From NCBI GenBank assembly GCA_015680685.1, contig MNCI01038110.1, positions 655,503-719,502 on the forward strand: a DNA stretch of 64,000 bases, read 5' to 3'. The notes beneath the pieces are model-generated. The model was not told where the DNA came from. It did no database searches and saw only the letters and a program-made list of their open reading frames with translations. The stretch's first letter is position 1, and every line of letters begins with the position of its first letter. Shown in pieces: positions 22,541 through 35,299 of the stretch. The stretch comes from Gnetum montanum (taxonomy: Eukaryota > Streptophyta > Gnetopsida > Gnetales > Gnetaceae). The position numbers and the translations under genes were made by a program.

Positions 22541-23479
22541 GCATCCCTAGCATGTACCAGCACCAAATACACATCAAACAACTGGGTGTGATGACGATGT
22601 GTAGGTGGGTCATTGCAGCTCCAAAACATAATTCAAGATAGAATGGTAACGTGGTCTGGAACATATGTGATGCTCCCATCCTTGGCATCATGTTGATCCT
22701 CTGGAGATGTCATATGACATCACACTGACCCTCCGAACCTACCGTCACCATGGCCCACACACTGATGATAGCTCCTTGGCTAATTCCCATAGCTGGAGCT
22801 CTGGTAGTATTATCTCCCAGCCATAATATTGTTATCCTCTAGCTCCTTGCCAATGCCTCAACTCACTTGACATTTAGCTATGTGGTAGCTGATCCCTTAG
22901 TTGAACTAAGAATGCATGCCTTTGGTAGGGATTCCAAAGCATCCACACTCACAGCAACTCTCAGTGACTTCGAGGCTAGCTTCTCCATGCCAGTGCCACT
23001 AAGGCCACTGATGGCCTTTCTTCTTTGGACACTATGCACCAACACGGGTATCCAAGAGCTTCAACAACATTTATGGTTAGCAAGACCTTTACCCTCACCA
23101 ACCGAGGGTATGTCTTCCTATAGTAGCAAATGCTACTAGTGAGTGCCTTGACTAGCTCAACTACTTCAGAGTGCAAATTCCATGAAGTGCATAACACAAC
23201 TTGCCATATGGAAACCATTTGTAGGCAGGTCAAGACCCCTTTGCAAATGTAACCCAACTTATCCTGTGAAGGAAACACTTGTCCTATGAGAGGTTGAAGA
23301 ACAGCTCCAGCCAAAGATGAAAACACAAACAAGCCCCTCATGAGAACTCTAATGAGGGACTCTACTAAAAATCATCTTTGCTTTCTACCTTAACCTTTGC
23401 AAAACCATTGCAACACTCTCAGGTGTAGCCAAGCGACGTCTCAACACTCACCGAGTGACAACCTCAGCATTTTTCCTAC
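22541..23479 (+). other. 3' untranslated region of element B, no gene
   Basis: ORFs of up to 121 codons occur on both strands, but none has recognisable features and they overlap each other. The block parallels 14,881-16,317 of element A without the 327-bp duplication. Confidence 0.45.
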
Positions 23480-23560
23480 TACAGTGTTTCGTATTCTTTA
23501 TCAACGTCTATCGAGCCCATCCTCCAGACATCCAAAAATAGGGGCCAATGAAACACCCCA
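23480..23560 (+). promoter_or_regulatory. Polypurine tract/LTR junction module, copy 2
   Basis: 'gtgtttcgtattctttatc' followed by 'aaaaataggggccaa' and the LTR start TGAAACACC at 23,549. It is the same module as at 16,318. Confidence 0.75.
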
Positions 23561-24890
23561 AAAATTTGAAGTTATTCTTACTTCACTAGGCCTTGCAATT
23601 TGTGCAGCACTATGATAGTTCTTCAAGAGGAGAATGCTCTAAATTTAGGTTGACCAGTTCGGAAAATTTTCTACTTTAGGTGTAAACAGGATCTACGGAT
23701 CATCTTGTGTGTCCACCTAAGTAGTCTGCCTAGCTGACAGCCTACTCACAAATGGTGCACAGAGTTGATAGCAGTGCTTAGGATGCACGAAATAGTTTAG
23801 AAAGTTTTCTAAGTCATGAAGTCTACTATGCTATGCTACACCCTACTATGTAGCGTAGTAAGCTTTAGAAAACAATTGTAGAATGAAGTGCCATGCTATG
23901 CTACGTTATGCAGTGTAGCATAGCATGGCAACAGTTATACAACCAACTCCATCACCCAACTTCAAGTCCTTCAAAAATTTCCCTTTCCATTAGGAAGTGA
24001 TGTACCATGTTTGCTGCTACGCTACGCTAAGCTACATGGTGCAGCGAGGCATAGCAATCTTGCAGAAGAGACAGAAGATAGCTCTAAGGGAAGAATCAAC
24101 AAGTTCACAAGTCTCACAACACAGGAAGTAAAGTTTGCAAATTGGTAAATTTTTCATGACTAAGGCCAATCGCTATGCTACATAGTGTAGCATAGTGTAG
24201 AAATCATGAAACACACATGTAGCAGAATGCACGAAAAGATGCTACACTACGCCAAACATGCTACGTCACAAAGCACAGAATAGCATGTGGGTGGTTGTGT
24301 GACATCAATGCACTTCACCTAATTGGACCGTTGGCACATGTCTCCAAATGTTGATGGTACAATTACGACATGGTAGGCTCATAGTTATGGCATAGTAGGC
24401 TTGCATTACAATAGTCACGCAGGTCTAGTGGTCATACATGGCACGTGTGGTGCTAGCAAGTCAATGTTGGCCTAGGGCACGTGGCATCCAAACTGCCCCT
24501 TTTGCATGCCCTTTATCCCTATAAATACCCCGATGAGCAACACTCAAATGGTGGGACTATCTCTGGATGTTCTAAAACAAGAGTAGTGTTCAAAGGGTTG
24601 GACTATCTCTGGATGTTCTAAAACAAGCATTGTAACATTGAGCATCGAGCATTGTAAGCTTTTTGTTTGAAACTGCAAATAGTTAGCATTTTTAGCTAGC
24701 ATTTTGTTTTGTCTCCCTTTCTACCACCTTGGTAGAAGTTTTGCATGGTCAGCTCCCAAGTCTATGGCCAAGCGCACAACCGTTTTGCTCTACATGTCCT
24801 GGTTACTCTTGGGATCTCTGCACTCCTCAACGCTATACAATCAACTGTATTCATCTTGCTACAAGCTTGTATCCATCTTTTTGTTAAAAC
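23549..24890 (+). repeat. LTR between unit B and the third unit
   Basis: It starts TGAAACACCCC after the polypurine tract. The right end is uncertain. The U3 is packed with palindromic 'gctacgctacgctaagc'/'gtagcatagtgtag' motifs. A TATAAATA at 24,520-24,527 is the likely promoter. Just downstream, a 28-bp sequence beginning 'ggactatctctggatg' is directly repeated at 24,554 and 24,600. Confidence 0.6.
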
Positions 24891-25170
24891 TAGAACAAAA
24901 ATCCGCTATGACTCTAAATTTTCATAGCTTATCTACTATCATGTTAAACTAGCATAGCTCATCCACCATGACACTAAACTAGCACAACTTGTCCTTGGAT
25001 CATGACACTAAATTGGCACATTATTAGTTTGCCATGATAGTAAACTAGCATACAACAGTTTCCTAGGACTTTAAACTAGCACATCCTACTAAGACTTTTA
25101 AACTAGGCTCATGGTTTGATAGTACCCTAAACTAGTAAAACCATAGTCTATTAGGGCCTTAAACTAGGTT
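24890..25170 (+). repeat. Minisatellite of the third, deleted Tat-like unit
   Basis: About eight units around 'catgacactaaactagcac' / 'gaccttaaactagg'. In A and B such an array follows integrase, so this marks a third internal segment that has lost its coding part. Confidence 0.65.
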
Positions 25171-26261
25171 CACACACTTATAGCATCATCGCCTACCATC
25201 ATTTTGTTGATTTTTTGAGCACTTTCCATTGGTGCTAGCTTTGGAGCACTCACAACATCATCTTCCCTAGTAGTTTTCCTAGCTTCTTGAACACTTGCAA
25301 CTAGCATAGCCTTTCCAGCACTTGTAGCATCATCACACTTGGTATTTGCATTTTTCATCTCATGTTTTTTGTGGTTTTCTTATCTTCTTAGAGTTTTATT
25401 TGTAGGATAAAGCCTTGGAGGTGTTCATGTAGAGGTGCTTCTCATTGCAGTAGCAAGTCACCACATCACTCCGATGTGCATGATTGGAGTAGCTACATTA
25501 CTCAAGAGTGCACATCCCCCCTTTATCTTGTTATATCCTATGCACATCCATCTCCTCTCTCTATACCCTCTCATTCATTACATGGAAAATATTACAACTT
25601 CCTCTTGAGGCATACATGCCATAAATGAGTGGCACCCTTTTCAAGTTGCACCATAGAACCCAAGGTAAACATAACATACTTTGTCCCGTGGGAAGCCTTT
25701 TTTGGTTGGTTAAAGCCCAAGAGAATATAACATAATTCATCATGGAGAGGAAACACCTATCCTACAAACATGACATGGTTGCATCAAAGCAAAGCCCATT
25801 AAGTGGGATGCACTCCACTTGATGCCAAACACCTTCGAGCTAACATTCAACAATGTGCAAAACCAAATGTAGGTTTGCCTTGTAGTAAAAAGAAAAAATG
25901 AAGCCAACAAAAAGATAAAAAAAAAGAGAGAATAGGGAAAAGTAAGTTCCCAAGCAAGCATACTATAATTTTGCAACTATTCTATCCCTAAATTCACACT
26001 GACTCTCTCATGAGCATTCTGACAAAAGGTCAACATTATAGGGTCAAGCCACCTTGGTGCCATGGATACTGTTAATGATGCTGACTTTGCATCCTACATC
26101 ATGACATCATGTTAGCATTCCATCTTCTCTATTTTCATTTCATCTCCCCTAGAATATTGCCTAGATTATTTACCCTTAGCATACCACTATACATAGCAAT
26201 CTTGAGCACAATGTAGTGACATCCAACCATGCATGAAAGAGTGATGTTGGTGCCAAATCTA
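25171..26261 (+). other. 3' untranslated remnant of the third unit, no gene
   Basis: No ORF with recognisable features. The minus-strand frame at 25,170-25,358 is Ala/Lys/Asp-rich low-complexity sequence. The stretch ends in the polypurine module. Confidence 0.4.
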
Positions 26262-26345
26262 TTGGGGTGTTTTTCAATTTTTTGTCAACATCTCTTGGGC
26301 CACTCCTCCAAACATCAATAAAGAGGGGACAATGAAACACCACAA
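26262..26345 (+). promoter_or_regulatory. Polypurine tract/LTR junction module, copy 3
   Basis: 'ggggtgtttttcaattttt' followed by 'caataaagaggggacaa' and TGAAACACC at 26,333. It keeps both arms of the potential hairpin. Confidence 0.7.
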
Positions 26346-27938
26346 AAATCAGGCCATAACATTTTAGTAATAGATTTTTCTAAGTGTTAGAACAATGACA
26401 CTTTTTGTAAATTTTTCTAAGTGCTAGGACTATGCTTTCCACTATCCCAAAGCATAGTCAGCTCAACGGAGAGCATAGTCAGATCAAAACTAGATTTTCT
26501 ATAATTTCAGAATGATGACACTTGTTGCAAATTTTTCTAAGTGTTGAGACTACACTCTCCACTACCTAGAAGCATAGTCAGTGCAGTTAACACACAACCA
26601 CTAATTTCATATACTTTTTCTAAGTGTTAGAATGATGAAACTTGTTGCAAATTTTTTTAACTATTGGAACTATTCTCCAAAGCATAGTGAGCATAGTTAG
26701 CATGAAGAACCAATTTTTTACAAATTTTTCTAACTGTTGAGACTACACTCTCTGCTACCTAGGAATGTAGTCAAGCATAGATAGTTTGGAAGAAAAATTT
26801 TCTAACTGTTGGGACTACATTCTTCATTGTCCAAGAGTGTAATCAAGCATAGTTAGCATGGAAGCTTAGTTTTGCAGAATTTTCTAAGTCTTGGGATTAC
26901 GCTCTTGACTATGTTCTAAAGCATAGTTATTGTAGTCAACTTGGAAGCTTAGTTTTGGCAATTTTTTTCTAATTGTCAAAACTATGCTTGAGAGTAAGCA
27001 TAGTCGAGCATAGATAGCTTGGAAGCCATATTTTGTAGGAATTTCACTAAGTGTTGGGACTACCCTCAACCCCATTCGAGAGTGTAGTTAGCCTCCCTTC
27101 GAGTGTAGTTAGCACTTAGCCACATTTTGCTAGATTTTGTGTAAGTCTGGGACTATGCTCTCAGCTAGTCTAGAGTATAGTCAAGTGTAGATAGCAAGAA
27201 TAGCCTCCAAAGGCCTCCACAAGGCAACAATGGCATCTGCATTAGCTCCAGAACATCTCTAGTAGTAGCATTTATCTTTTTGCACTTCTCCTTTTTGTCG
27301 AAATGGTAACTATGCTCTACACCACTCATCATAGTGAAGAGCGTAGTTCCAAAGCATATCTCCAATAGTTGCATTTTTTGGCATTTTTCATAGGTACATT
27401 ATAGTCCTCTTGGAAGTTGAGCTATGTACTCAGTCTTGCATCCTCATAAACTCTATCAATGGACAACATACTCTAACATCATTTTCCATAGTCAATAGCA
27501 TAGTTAGGGTATAACATAGCCCCAACTACCCCACTACCATGTGGCACTTGATATGCATTTTGGGCTAACCCTAGCCCTATCAATACCCCTATGCTCCAAC
27601 ATTTTATGGGTTTCCATATTCATTTCACATTTGGCATTTTTAGTTGGTATTGGCATTCCTTAGATGAATGAGACCTAGAGGCATCCACTACTGGTGAGAG
27701 GTAAAGTTGCACATAATAGGTCACCGTAGCCTCGTTGCATCCTTGTAGAACACCATAGCCCATGGTACACCATGGTAGCCAACCTGACAAGCATGGACAC
27801 CATGACAAGCACTAGACTTTATGGCCCAACACCACTGAGACTATGACTATGGTCTCCATTGTGCTTGTTGTACACCACGTATCCTCTAAACCCCTCTTGC
27901 AGTTAACTATGCTCAACCTCATTTGGGGTGGTGTTCCA
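26333..27938 (+). repeat. Third LTR of the Tat-like array
   Basis: It starts TGAAACACCAC. The inferred end is 'ggtgttcca' at 27,930-27,938, an imperfect inverted match to the start. Between 26,380 and 27,390 it carries about nine to ten degenerate units of roughly 90-110 bp. Each unit combines 'tttttctaagtgttgggactac' with 'aagcatagtcaagcatagttagc', so each contains a short inverted pair (GACTATGCT / AGCATAGTC). 'cctatcaatacccctatgctcc' near 27,575 parallels the TATA block of the other two LTRs. Confidence 0.6.
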
Positions 27939-28682
27939 TTTCTCTCTCTTGAATTTCTTGCAGTTTCTTTACATTTTTGGAATTTTCCATGTGTGATCAT
28001 GCTATAACTATGTTCAAGTGGTGGTCTCCATAGGTTTCCACACTAGTTTCAACTGAAACCCTTGACTATGCTCACTCCCATTTCATGACTATGCTCTACA
28101 TTTAGCACTGTGAAACACTACTAGAACAATTAGCACCATTCCATGTCATTTGCATTCACTCTTTGGCTAAACATGCCACCCTCAATTGCATTTAATGCCC
28201 TAGTTGCAACCAGTAAGGTCCTTTTCTGACTAACAAGACCATTTAGGGCACTCCGTCTCCATTTATAGTAGGTCTTCACATAGAGGTAGGGTTTAAGCTA
28301 TGTATAGATTGGTTTGAATCTTTTGGATTTATTTTCTCCATTTATAAAGCTCTTAATTTAGATTAAGAGGTTAGTTATCTTGGCTTCTTCCCCATTAAGT
28401 TTTTTGCACATCCATGGGATGGATTTTGTTTATTTTTCCTTATGACTCTAAAACTATTTTTAGATTGATGGTTTTGTTTTAAATGAATAGAATGCTATTT
28501 GAATTAATTTTTCATACCTAATTCTAAATTAATTTTATTGTTATTTTAAATGATTTTGAAACTAGAATTTCTAGAGATTTTCATTAGTAGAATAGATATC
28601 GCATACAAAAATGCCTATATCTCTTGCATACATTTGATTTAGAATTCTTGCTATAGGTTTTTGAAATCCTCTCAAAATATCA
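27939..28682. other. AT-rich flank of element D, no gene
   Basis: No coding frame and no recognised repeat. It is the sequence into which element D inserted. The last five bases before D are part of the duplicated target TATAG. Confidence 0.5.
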
Positions 28683-28687
28683 TATAG

Positions 28688-29571
28688 TGATGAGCAACAA
28701 GCAGTTCCTACACCCAACCATATGAATCACCAACATTCACTAAGTGATTCAGTCAAATTCTATAGACTTTAGCTCTTTAAGCACACTTGATCTAGGTAGT
28801 AAATTTTAAGGACTTGATTATTATCTTTCTAGTTCCACTTGTGAGGTTCAAAGGTATGGTTAAGTATAAATAAGGAACATGATTTGTATCATGTTTATGT
28901 TTTTCATTAAATCCACCTATGTGTAGAAAATAAGATAATTAAATGCTAATTATTCTAGTAACCAATTAATTCCTAACTAATCCTAACATAAGTATCTATA
29001 CCCATCCATCGTACACATCTTGAACATGTTGCAATGCTACTGGGCTACCAAGCATTAGTGCCATTGGGATTACCAAGCATTAATGTATGGTTGAGATGGT
29101 CATACTTATGTGGATTAATTACTTGATATTAATTAATTAATTAAATTCATTAAAGTAAATTGCATAATGGTAAAGTACATTAAAGAGATATTATGCTAAT
29201 TCCAAGTGATGCAAGGTTTCTCAAGAAGCTCATTTTTATTTCCGTTCACACTAAATTGTCTAAGTAAACCAATGCTCGAATAAAGATTCATACACTTTTC
29301 AACTCTTATTAAGGGTATTAGAAAATATTCTAACTCTCAAATATAAAAAATACAAGATTTTGACTAATTTAAGAATGAACAAATGTCATAAATGTGATGG
29401 GTGCACACATTTATATAGGAAAGACAAGACATTAAGTTGACATGTATGCATCAACTCATCAAACCATGCATTGATCAATACATGTCAAGGGAATCATGTC
29501 AACACATATGTGTTAATGGGATCACATTGACATGTTCACATGGACACAATCCAATCAGCCATAATTCATCA
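28688..29571 (-). repeat. 3' LTR of element D
   Basis: 884 bp, paired with 40,331-41,166. Perfect TGATGA/TCATCA termini. It contains two copies of a 'gctaccaagcattagtg'-like unit and the block 'cgtacacatcttgaacatg', which is also present in the LTRs of element E. Confidence 0.9.
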
Positions 29572-29590
29572 TACCCCCATGACTGAACGA
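29572..29590 (-). promoter_or_regulatory. Polypurine tract of element D
   Basis: On the minus strand 'cagtcatgggggta' lies directly against the 3' LTR start TGATGA. It primes plus-strand DNA synthesis. Element E has the closely related 'agttgtgggggga' in the same position. Confidence 0.65.
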
Positions 29591-29829
29591 AAACTCATCC
29601 TTGAGTTAACAAAAGAAGAAACAAGATTTTTATAAAATTTTGGGAAGGTATGGGATTATTGAATAATTCAATGACACACAAACTAACTCAAACTAATGCT
29701 AAGTTCCTAGGTGTACGAATTTATAACTTTTACAAAAATTGGTATTCATGACAATAAAATTGAACACTATTACAAAAATTAATAGTAAAAAATCCTCTAG
29801 TAGCTTGAAGACAAGGAAAAAATTAAATG

Positions 29830-32041
29830 ATCCTAGGTGATGGAGGTTTCTAAGATGCTAAAGGACTTTTTCCTATCTTTGGTGCATGCAACTATTATGG
29901 CTAAGGTTGTGGTCATTGAGGCTATCTAGCTGCAGCTATGACTACTAGTGAAAGATGGAAAGTAGCTAGCAATGCTTTCATCTTCTCCTCTTTACTCAAG
30001 GAATTGTACAGTGCTTTCATCTTCTTCTCTTCACCAATGTGGGATAGTATGGAAACATCCTATGGATAGGACATTGCAAGAAAAAACTCCTTCGCATTGA
30101 TGAACTAGGCTATGAATTATTTACGTTTGACATCAAATGCCCTAATAGCATTTTGCAGAAATTGGTAGTCACTAATTCGATAGGCTAGGTTCTCAACTAC
30201 TGACCATTAATTAGTGAACTAGCATTGCTTGTTTCTAGCTTCTACTTCATCTTCTTATGGTGCTTGAACTCAGCCTCATATAACAGGTATCAGTTGTTCA
30301 CTTCTCCAATTTTGGCCTTGGCCTCATGGTAGTTAGCATTTCCAAGGTTGCATAATAAAAATTAGTGAGCTTCATGTACTCTGTCATCTCTTTCATTTGT
30401 AGCACCTTGAGGTGAATTTCTACCTTGTTGTATGTGTTTAGTGAATCAAAGATGACTTGGCACACATCACCTCCTTGTTGGAACTACTAGAGGGCTTGAT
30501 TTACTTTTCTTTCTTTAGTTGGATATGATTTTTATTGATTTCCTTTCGAAGGCCAACCTAGTCCCTGTAATGGTCTTTGATCCTTTAAAATTTTAGGGCC
30601 TCATTCTTCTAGGTGGCATACTCAATTGCATATTTCTAGCAAAGAGGATGGGCCTCCTCCATCAAGAGATGATGATTTTATATTGCTAACCTCCTTAGGT
30701 CCATAGTTACCTTGACAAGCTACTCCAATTATTGTCTCATATATTCAACCATCTATTCTTTCTAGAGGTCAACATTGCATAGGTGATGGTTATCCTCCAA
30801 ATTGGGAATGGACACTATTACCTCCTTGGCACTAGGATTCGAGCATGTGAGTGCTTGCATTTGTTACATAGCAAACATTGGCATCATGTCCTCCAACTAG
30901 TTGATGATATGAGTAACCTCGTTTAGATGACTTAGGGCTAGTTGTTAGATAGATGGCTTCCCACTTGATCCTACCTATTGCTACTATAGGAATTTTTCAT
31001 GGAGTTTCCGCATGTGCTTCATGATAACATGAGCTTCTAGCATTGTTTCATGAGTTGGTGGTGGTGGTGCATTTTCCTCTTCTTGCATATTAGCAAGCAC
31101 ATTATCTTTCATCATTTCTACCCAAGAGGTAGTAGGAGAATCTTAGAGGATGTCATTTGAGTAATAGGCTATTCCTCCCATTTTGCATAATTTTTGAATC
31201 AAACATGGAAATGGGAGTGCCTTTCTCCCATGCTCATTTTTCTTGGAACACTTTTCTATCTTAAGATACAATAGATATGGGATATTGATAGAAAATTTCC
31301 TACTCAAAGTGATCCATGCATGAGTAGAGAATGTTATCATATTACTTGGCCTTATCATCAAATTAAGGTGGGAGGCTACAATCTTGAAGTATGCTTTCTC
31401 TACCATTGTGAGTGCACCATATTCCTTATGGTCAAATCCATAGCACTGCTGCATCCACTCATTCTTTATCTTTTGTTTTTACTGTGTTGAGATTTCTACC
31501 AAGGTTTCCCTAGTTTCTAGCAAACTGAGAGATTGAGAAATGACCTTCGCTAAGTAGCACACACTAATATCCTTGATATTCGCACTGGCATCAACTTGCC
31601 TATTATTTTCTAAGAGATAGGTTTCCCCCATGTACCATTCTTCACTAGAGTTAAGAATAGGCCACATGGGAAAAGTCTAAAACTAAGTTTTGACTTCTTT
31701 TAGAGAGATGTTTAAGAAGGTACCAAAATTTAGCTCTTGGAAACCAAATGTTGAATCTCCTTAGCCTTGATTTGCCTAAGGTAGAAATATGTCAAGGTGA
31801 CCTCACTGTTTGTACTTGGTCTTGGTGCTTCATCCTAGTTGGATTGCTTTGTTTTAACTTTGGGAATCTATTAAATAGATTCCAGTTTGAGCTTCTCCCA
31901 AAGAGGTCCTATTTTATGTGTTTCATTTGCTTACTCTTGGGGTTGTTCTGATTTTTGGTCCCTTCTAGTTTTGGACCACTTATCCCTTGGTTGGGATGGT
32001 CCCGTATCCCATCCACATTTGTCTCTTAGTCTAGGTGCCAT
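29830..32041 (-). pseudogene. env-like / 'putative plant transposon protein' region of element D
   Basis: It starts at the ATG at 32,041 (MAPRLRDKCGWD) and is broken by stops and frameshifts. The best stretch is 31,143-31,454, which contains GRKALPFPCLIQKLCKMGG. LPFPCLI followed by LC is the signature of the domain usually annotated as a putative plant transposon protein, found after pol in Athila-type elements. The adjoining frame 31,479-31,667 (SSEEWYMGETYLLENNR) belongs to the same product. Its function in Athila elements is unresolved. The region ends near 29,830, where the sequence resembles the C-terminal end of the short version in element E. Confidence 0.65.
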
Positions 32042-33949
32042 CTATAATCACAACATGTCCAAGATTTAGCATTTTTGTGTGTAACTTAAACATTTTTGAT
32101 ACCTTTCCTCTTTGGATTAATTACATTTGGATAAGTTGTGACCATGATAGATTTGATTATTTTTATATTATTTTTTTATTCTTTCACTTAGATGGCTACC
32201 AAAGTTTGTTGGAAAGGTTTAAATCTTATGAATTAGTGATTTTAACATTATTTTATTAGTTAAACCTTATGGGAGTTAGAAAAATTCCAAAAAAAAATTC
32301 ATCAAAAACCTAAGGTTTATGACCCCCATCATGTAGACCTCACCTCTAATAGCTATAGAACTAAAGAATGGGATTAATCAAATAAGTAGTTTCAAAATAT
32401 GGACTTTGGAAGATTTTGGGCTCTGAAAATAGCAAAAAATCCTCTCTTGTTTTGAAGAAAATGGATAAAAATTTACCAAGTGTTATGCCTATATATAGAG
32501 TTTTTATGTTGCATTGACACAATCACATTGATACAATTGCATCAATGTAGCTTATAGATAAAATTTTTTCACCATTGAAAATGAAGAAAAAAAATTTCTA
32601 CATAAAATTAAAGTCCTTAGGGAGCTAGAAAATCCAACATCAATGTCAATTCTTGAAGAGAATGAGAATGTTCATAAGATGGAGATCTATCTTCGAGAAT
32701 TTTAATGAAGAAGTGCACATCTAGATGTAATTTATGTGAAACATAAAATATTTAAATGCAAAAATGCCTAAAGGATGAGCAACTTAATCAACCCAACCAA
32801 GAAATAAGGAAGTGGACCCTCCCCATAGTAGACTCATGCCCTTAATGCCCTTGCATCCCCTCAAACCAAGAATATTGTGGATCCCATGGATGATTAATGG
32901 TTATGGTTAGTTAATGAACAAATCACCAAAGAAACTACTAAATAATTTTGACTATTTCTATCCAAGACATTAAAAAACATGAGAAAAGGCAATGAAGTGA
33001 GTTATAGGAAGAATAGACAAATGAGAGAGAGTGAAATGGAGTCTCATATCATGATCACATGAAGTCCCTTGTGGATTTGTGGGTAATGTGACCTAATAAT
33101 GTCTATCCTTAGTCCAAATTAAAACCAATAACTTTTAGTAACTTCACATTGACACTCATAGACTTGTCCACGTTCTAAGACACAACAATATCCCCACAAA
33201 TCAATCATCATTCCTAAAAGAGAAGAAAAGAGAAGCAAGAATTGAGGAGGGCCCTAGTTAGAGGGGACCTTCAAGCATGGGTAACATGTATTTCTACTAC
33301 CATAACTAGTGTTTTTAGCTTGTTATTTTGTCTAAGGGGTGTGCTTTGAATTCCCATTATTCTTTCTTTTTTTTTGGATTTTTAGATGAGGACCACATCA
33401 TGAAAATAATTGGCTTCCTATTATTGGTTAGCAATGGAATGGTGAAAATTCCATGGAAACACTCACGCATCAAAGAGAGTAGGCAAGTAAAAAAAAGTGT
33501 CAAATCCCTTTGAATTCACATCCTTATCTATCCATTCAATCCTTCCCAATTTTGAAAACTACCAAGGTCAAAATTTCATTAAAATTTTCTTTTTAAGAAG
33601 GAACCTCATACTTCTAAAACAAGGGAATACCATAGAGTTACATAGATTAGTAGATGACATGGACTCATTGCCTATTATCATGAAAAGAAATCATGTATCA
33701 GTTATCAACATCAAAATTCAAAGATAGAATTCAAACATTAGCAATCAAATAACATTATAGTATAAACCACCATTAATTAATAGCTACAGCTACACCAAGT
33801 TGTAGTGGCAATAAAGAAAACATAAGAAAAGTCCAAATCAAATAAGTGAAAATACAAAAGAAATTATCAAATATTCAAGAAATGGAAAATGTCCTAAAAT
33901 GGTGTAAAGCAAAAACTATGAAAAATGAAAAAATGAAAAACTAAGGAGC
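32042..33949 (-). other. AT-rich spacer between integrase and env-like region of D
   Basis: About 1.9 kb without a supported gene. Short frames on the plus strand (31,748-32,259; 33,328-33,727) run against the direction of the element and have no recognisable features. Such spacers are common in Athila elements. Confidence 0.55.
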
Positions 33950-35290
33950 CACTGTGTTGGATTTAGCATGGATGGTTATCTCACCTGCAACTATGTTGAA
34001 AGAAGGAGATTTAAGAAATTGAGTGTGCTTGTCCATCCATTGAGATGTTACAATCATTGGCTATTTAGATTCTTAGAAAGGTTTTACTTGTTGCATGTCG
34101 ACTAGTAGCTTCTTGTTTGGGATTTCAAGTTTGTAAATTAACATGACCCTATACGGAAAGATTATAGATAATATAAGGTCCCTCCCACAATGTTTGAAAT
34201 TTAGTTCTTTGTGGCATGTCTGTGGGATTCTAGTATAGGATCTTTTCTTCTAGTTAAAATTTCAATTTCCTGATTCTAAGGTCATGGCATTGTTTATTAA
34301 ATGCCTTATGTACTTTGTTAGATGATAGGGCCACCATTTGATTCTCATCAACCTTTCTTTTTGTGCTAGGCTTAGGTCAAGGAAAAGGTCATAGGTGGTT
34401 GACAATGTATGGAGCTCTACTTAGATGGAAAGTGTTGGTAGTTTTGCCATACATAAACTCATAAGGAGAGTAGCCAATAGAAAATTTTCATGTGGAGTAG
34501 TAGGCCCAAAGGGCATTGTTGATTTTTGTGCTCCAATCCCTCCTATATTTACTAATGGTTATTGTTATTATTTTCATGATCTCCCTATTTGTAAGCTTTT
34601 GTTGATCATTGGCTTGGGTTTGGTAGGATGTTGTTAGTTTATGCTCAACCCCTAAGCTTTACATGAGCTTTTGAAAGGTGGTTCCTATAAAGTGAGTTTC
34701 ATGAATAGAAATAAGTACATGTGGCACCTAAAACTTATTTACAACATGGTTTTATACCAACCCAGAAATCTTAGAAGATGTGTAATACATGATAGCTACC
34801 ACTTCTACCTACTATGTATAGTAGTCAATAGCTGCTATGATGTATGCCTTTCTGTTAGACATGGGAGTGATGGCATCCATGAAATTGATGCCCAAAATAT
34901 TGAAGGGATATAATGTTTAAATCCATTACTGAGGTTCCTATATACAAGTGGTCATTATACCATCACATTGGTAGCATTTATGGAAGTGGATGAAGTGGTG
35001 GGCATCCCTAAAATGTGTTGGCCAGTAATATCCTATTTTGAGGATCTTAATCACTATACATCTTCTAGCATAGTTTCCCCCATAAGGATCTTCATGAGCA
35101 TCCTGGAGAATGCATAGTTGATCATCATTAGGTAGGTACCATCGAACTAGGCCATCAACATACACCTTGTAAAGATTTCTGTTAATTTCCATGAAGTGTT
35201 TTGCTTGGTGAAGAAACTGTTGTTTCTTGAGTGAGAAGGTAAGTGACAATTCCATCGTACTAGTTGCTTTCACTGGATACTTCTTAAGTT
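33950..35290 (-). pseudogene. Integrase of element D
   Basis: The zinc-finger part lies in 34,938-35,273: AHEDPYGGNYARR, then GYYWPTHFRDAH, then a Cys pair (HKCYQC). The family has a second His where this copy has Asn (GGN for GGH). The catalytic core and C-terminal part follow in broken frames. A segment corresponding to 'QxNxQxxxxNREI' is seen near 34,590 and LWEGPYII near 34,160, the C-terminal GPF-type block. It inserts the cDNA into the host chromosome in intact relatives. Confidence 0.7.
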
Positions 35291-35299
35291 ATATCCTAA

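Noticed and set aside
22867-23341. Overlapping ORFs of 90-121 codons on both strands as genes
   Set aside because: They overlap each other in the 3' untranslated part of element B and show no domain or conservation with element A.
25170-25358. 62-codon minus-strand ORF as a small gene
   Set aside because: Low-complexity Ala/Lys/Asp composition in a decayed element remnant, with no conserved counterpart.
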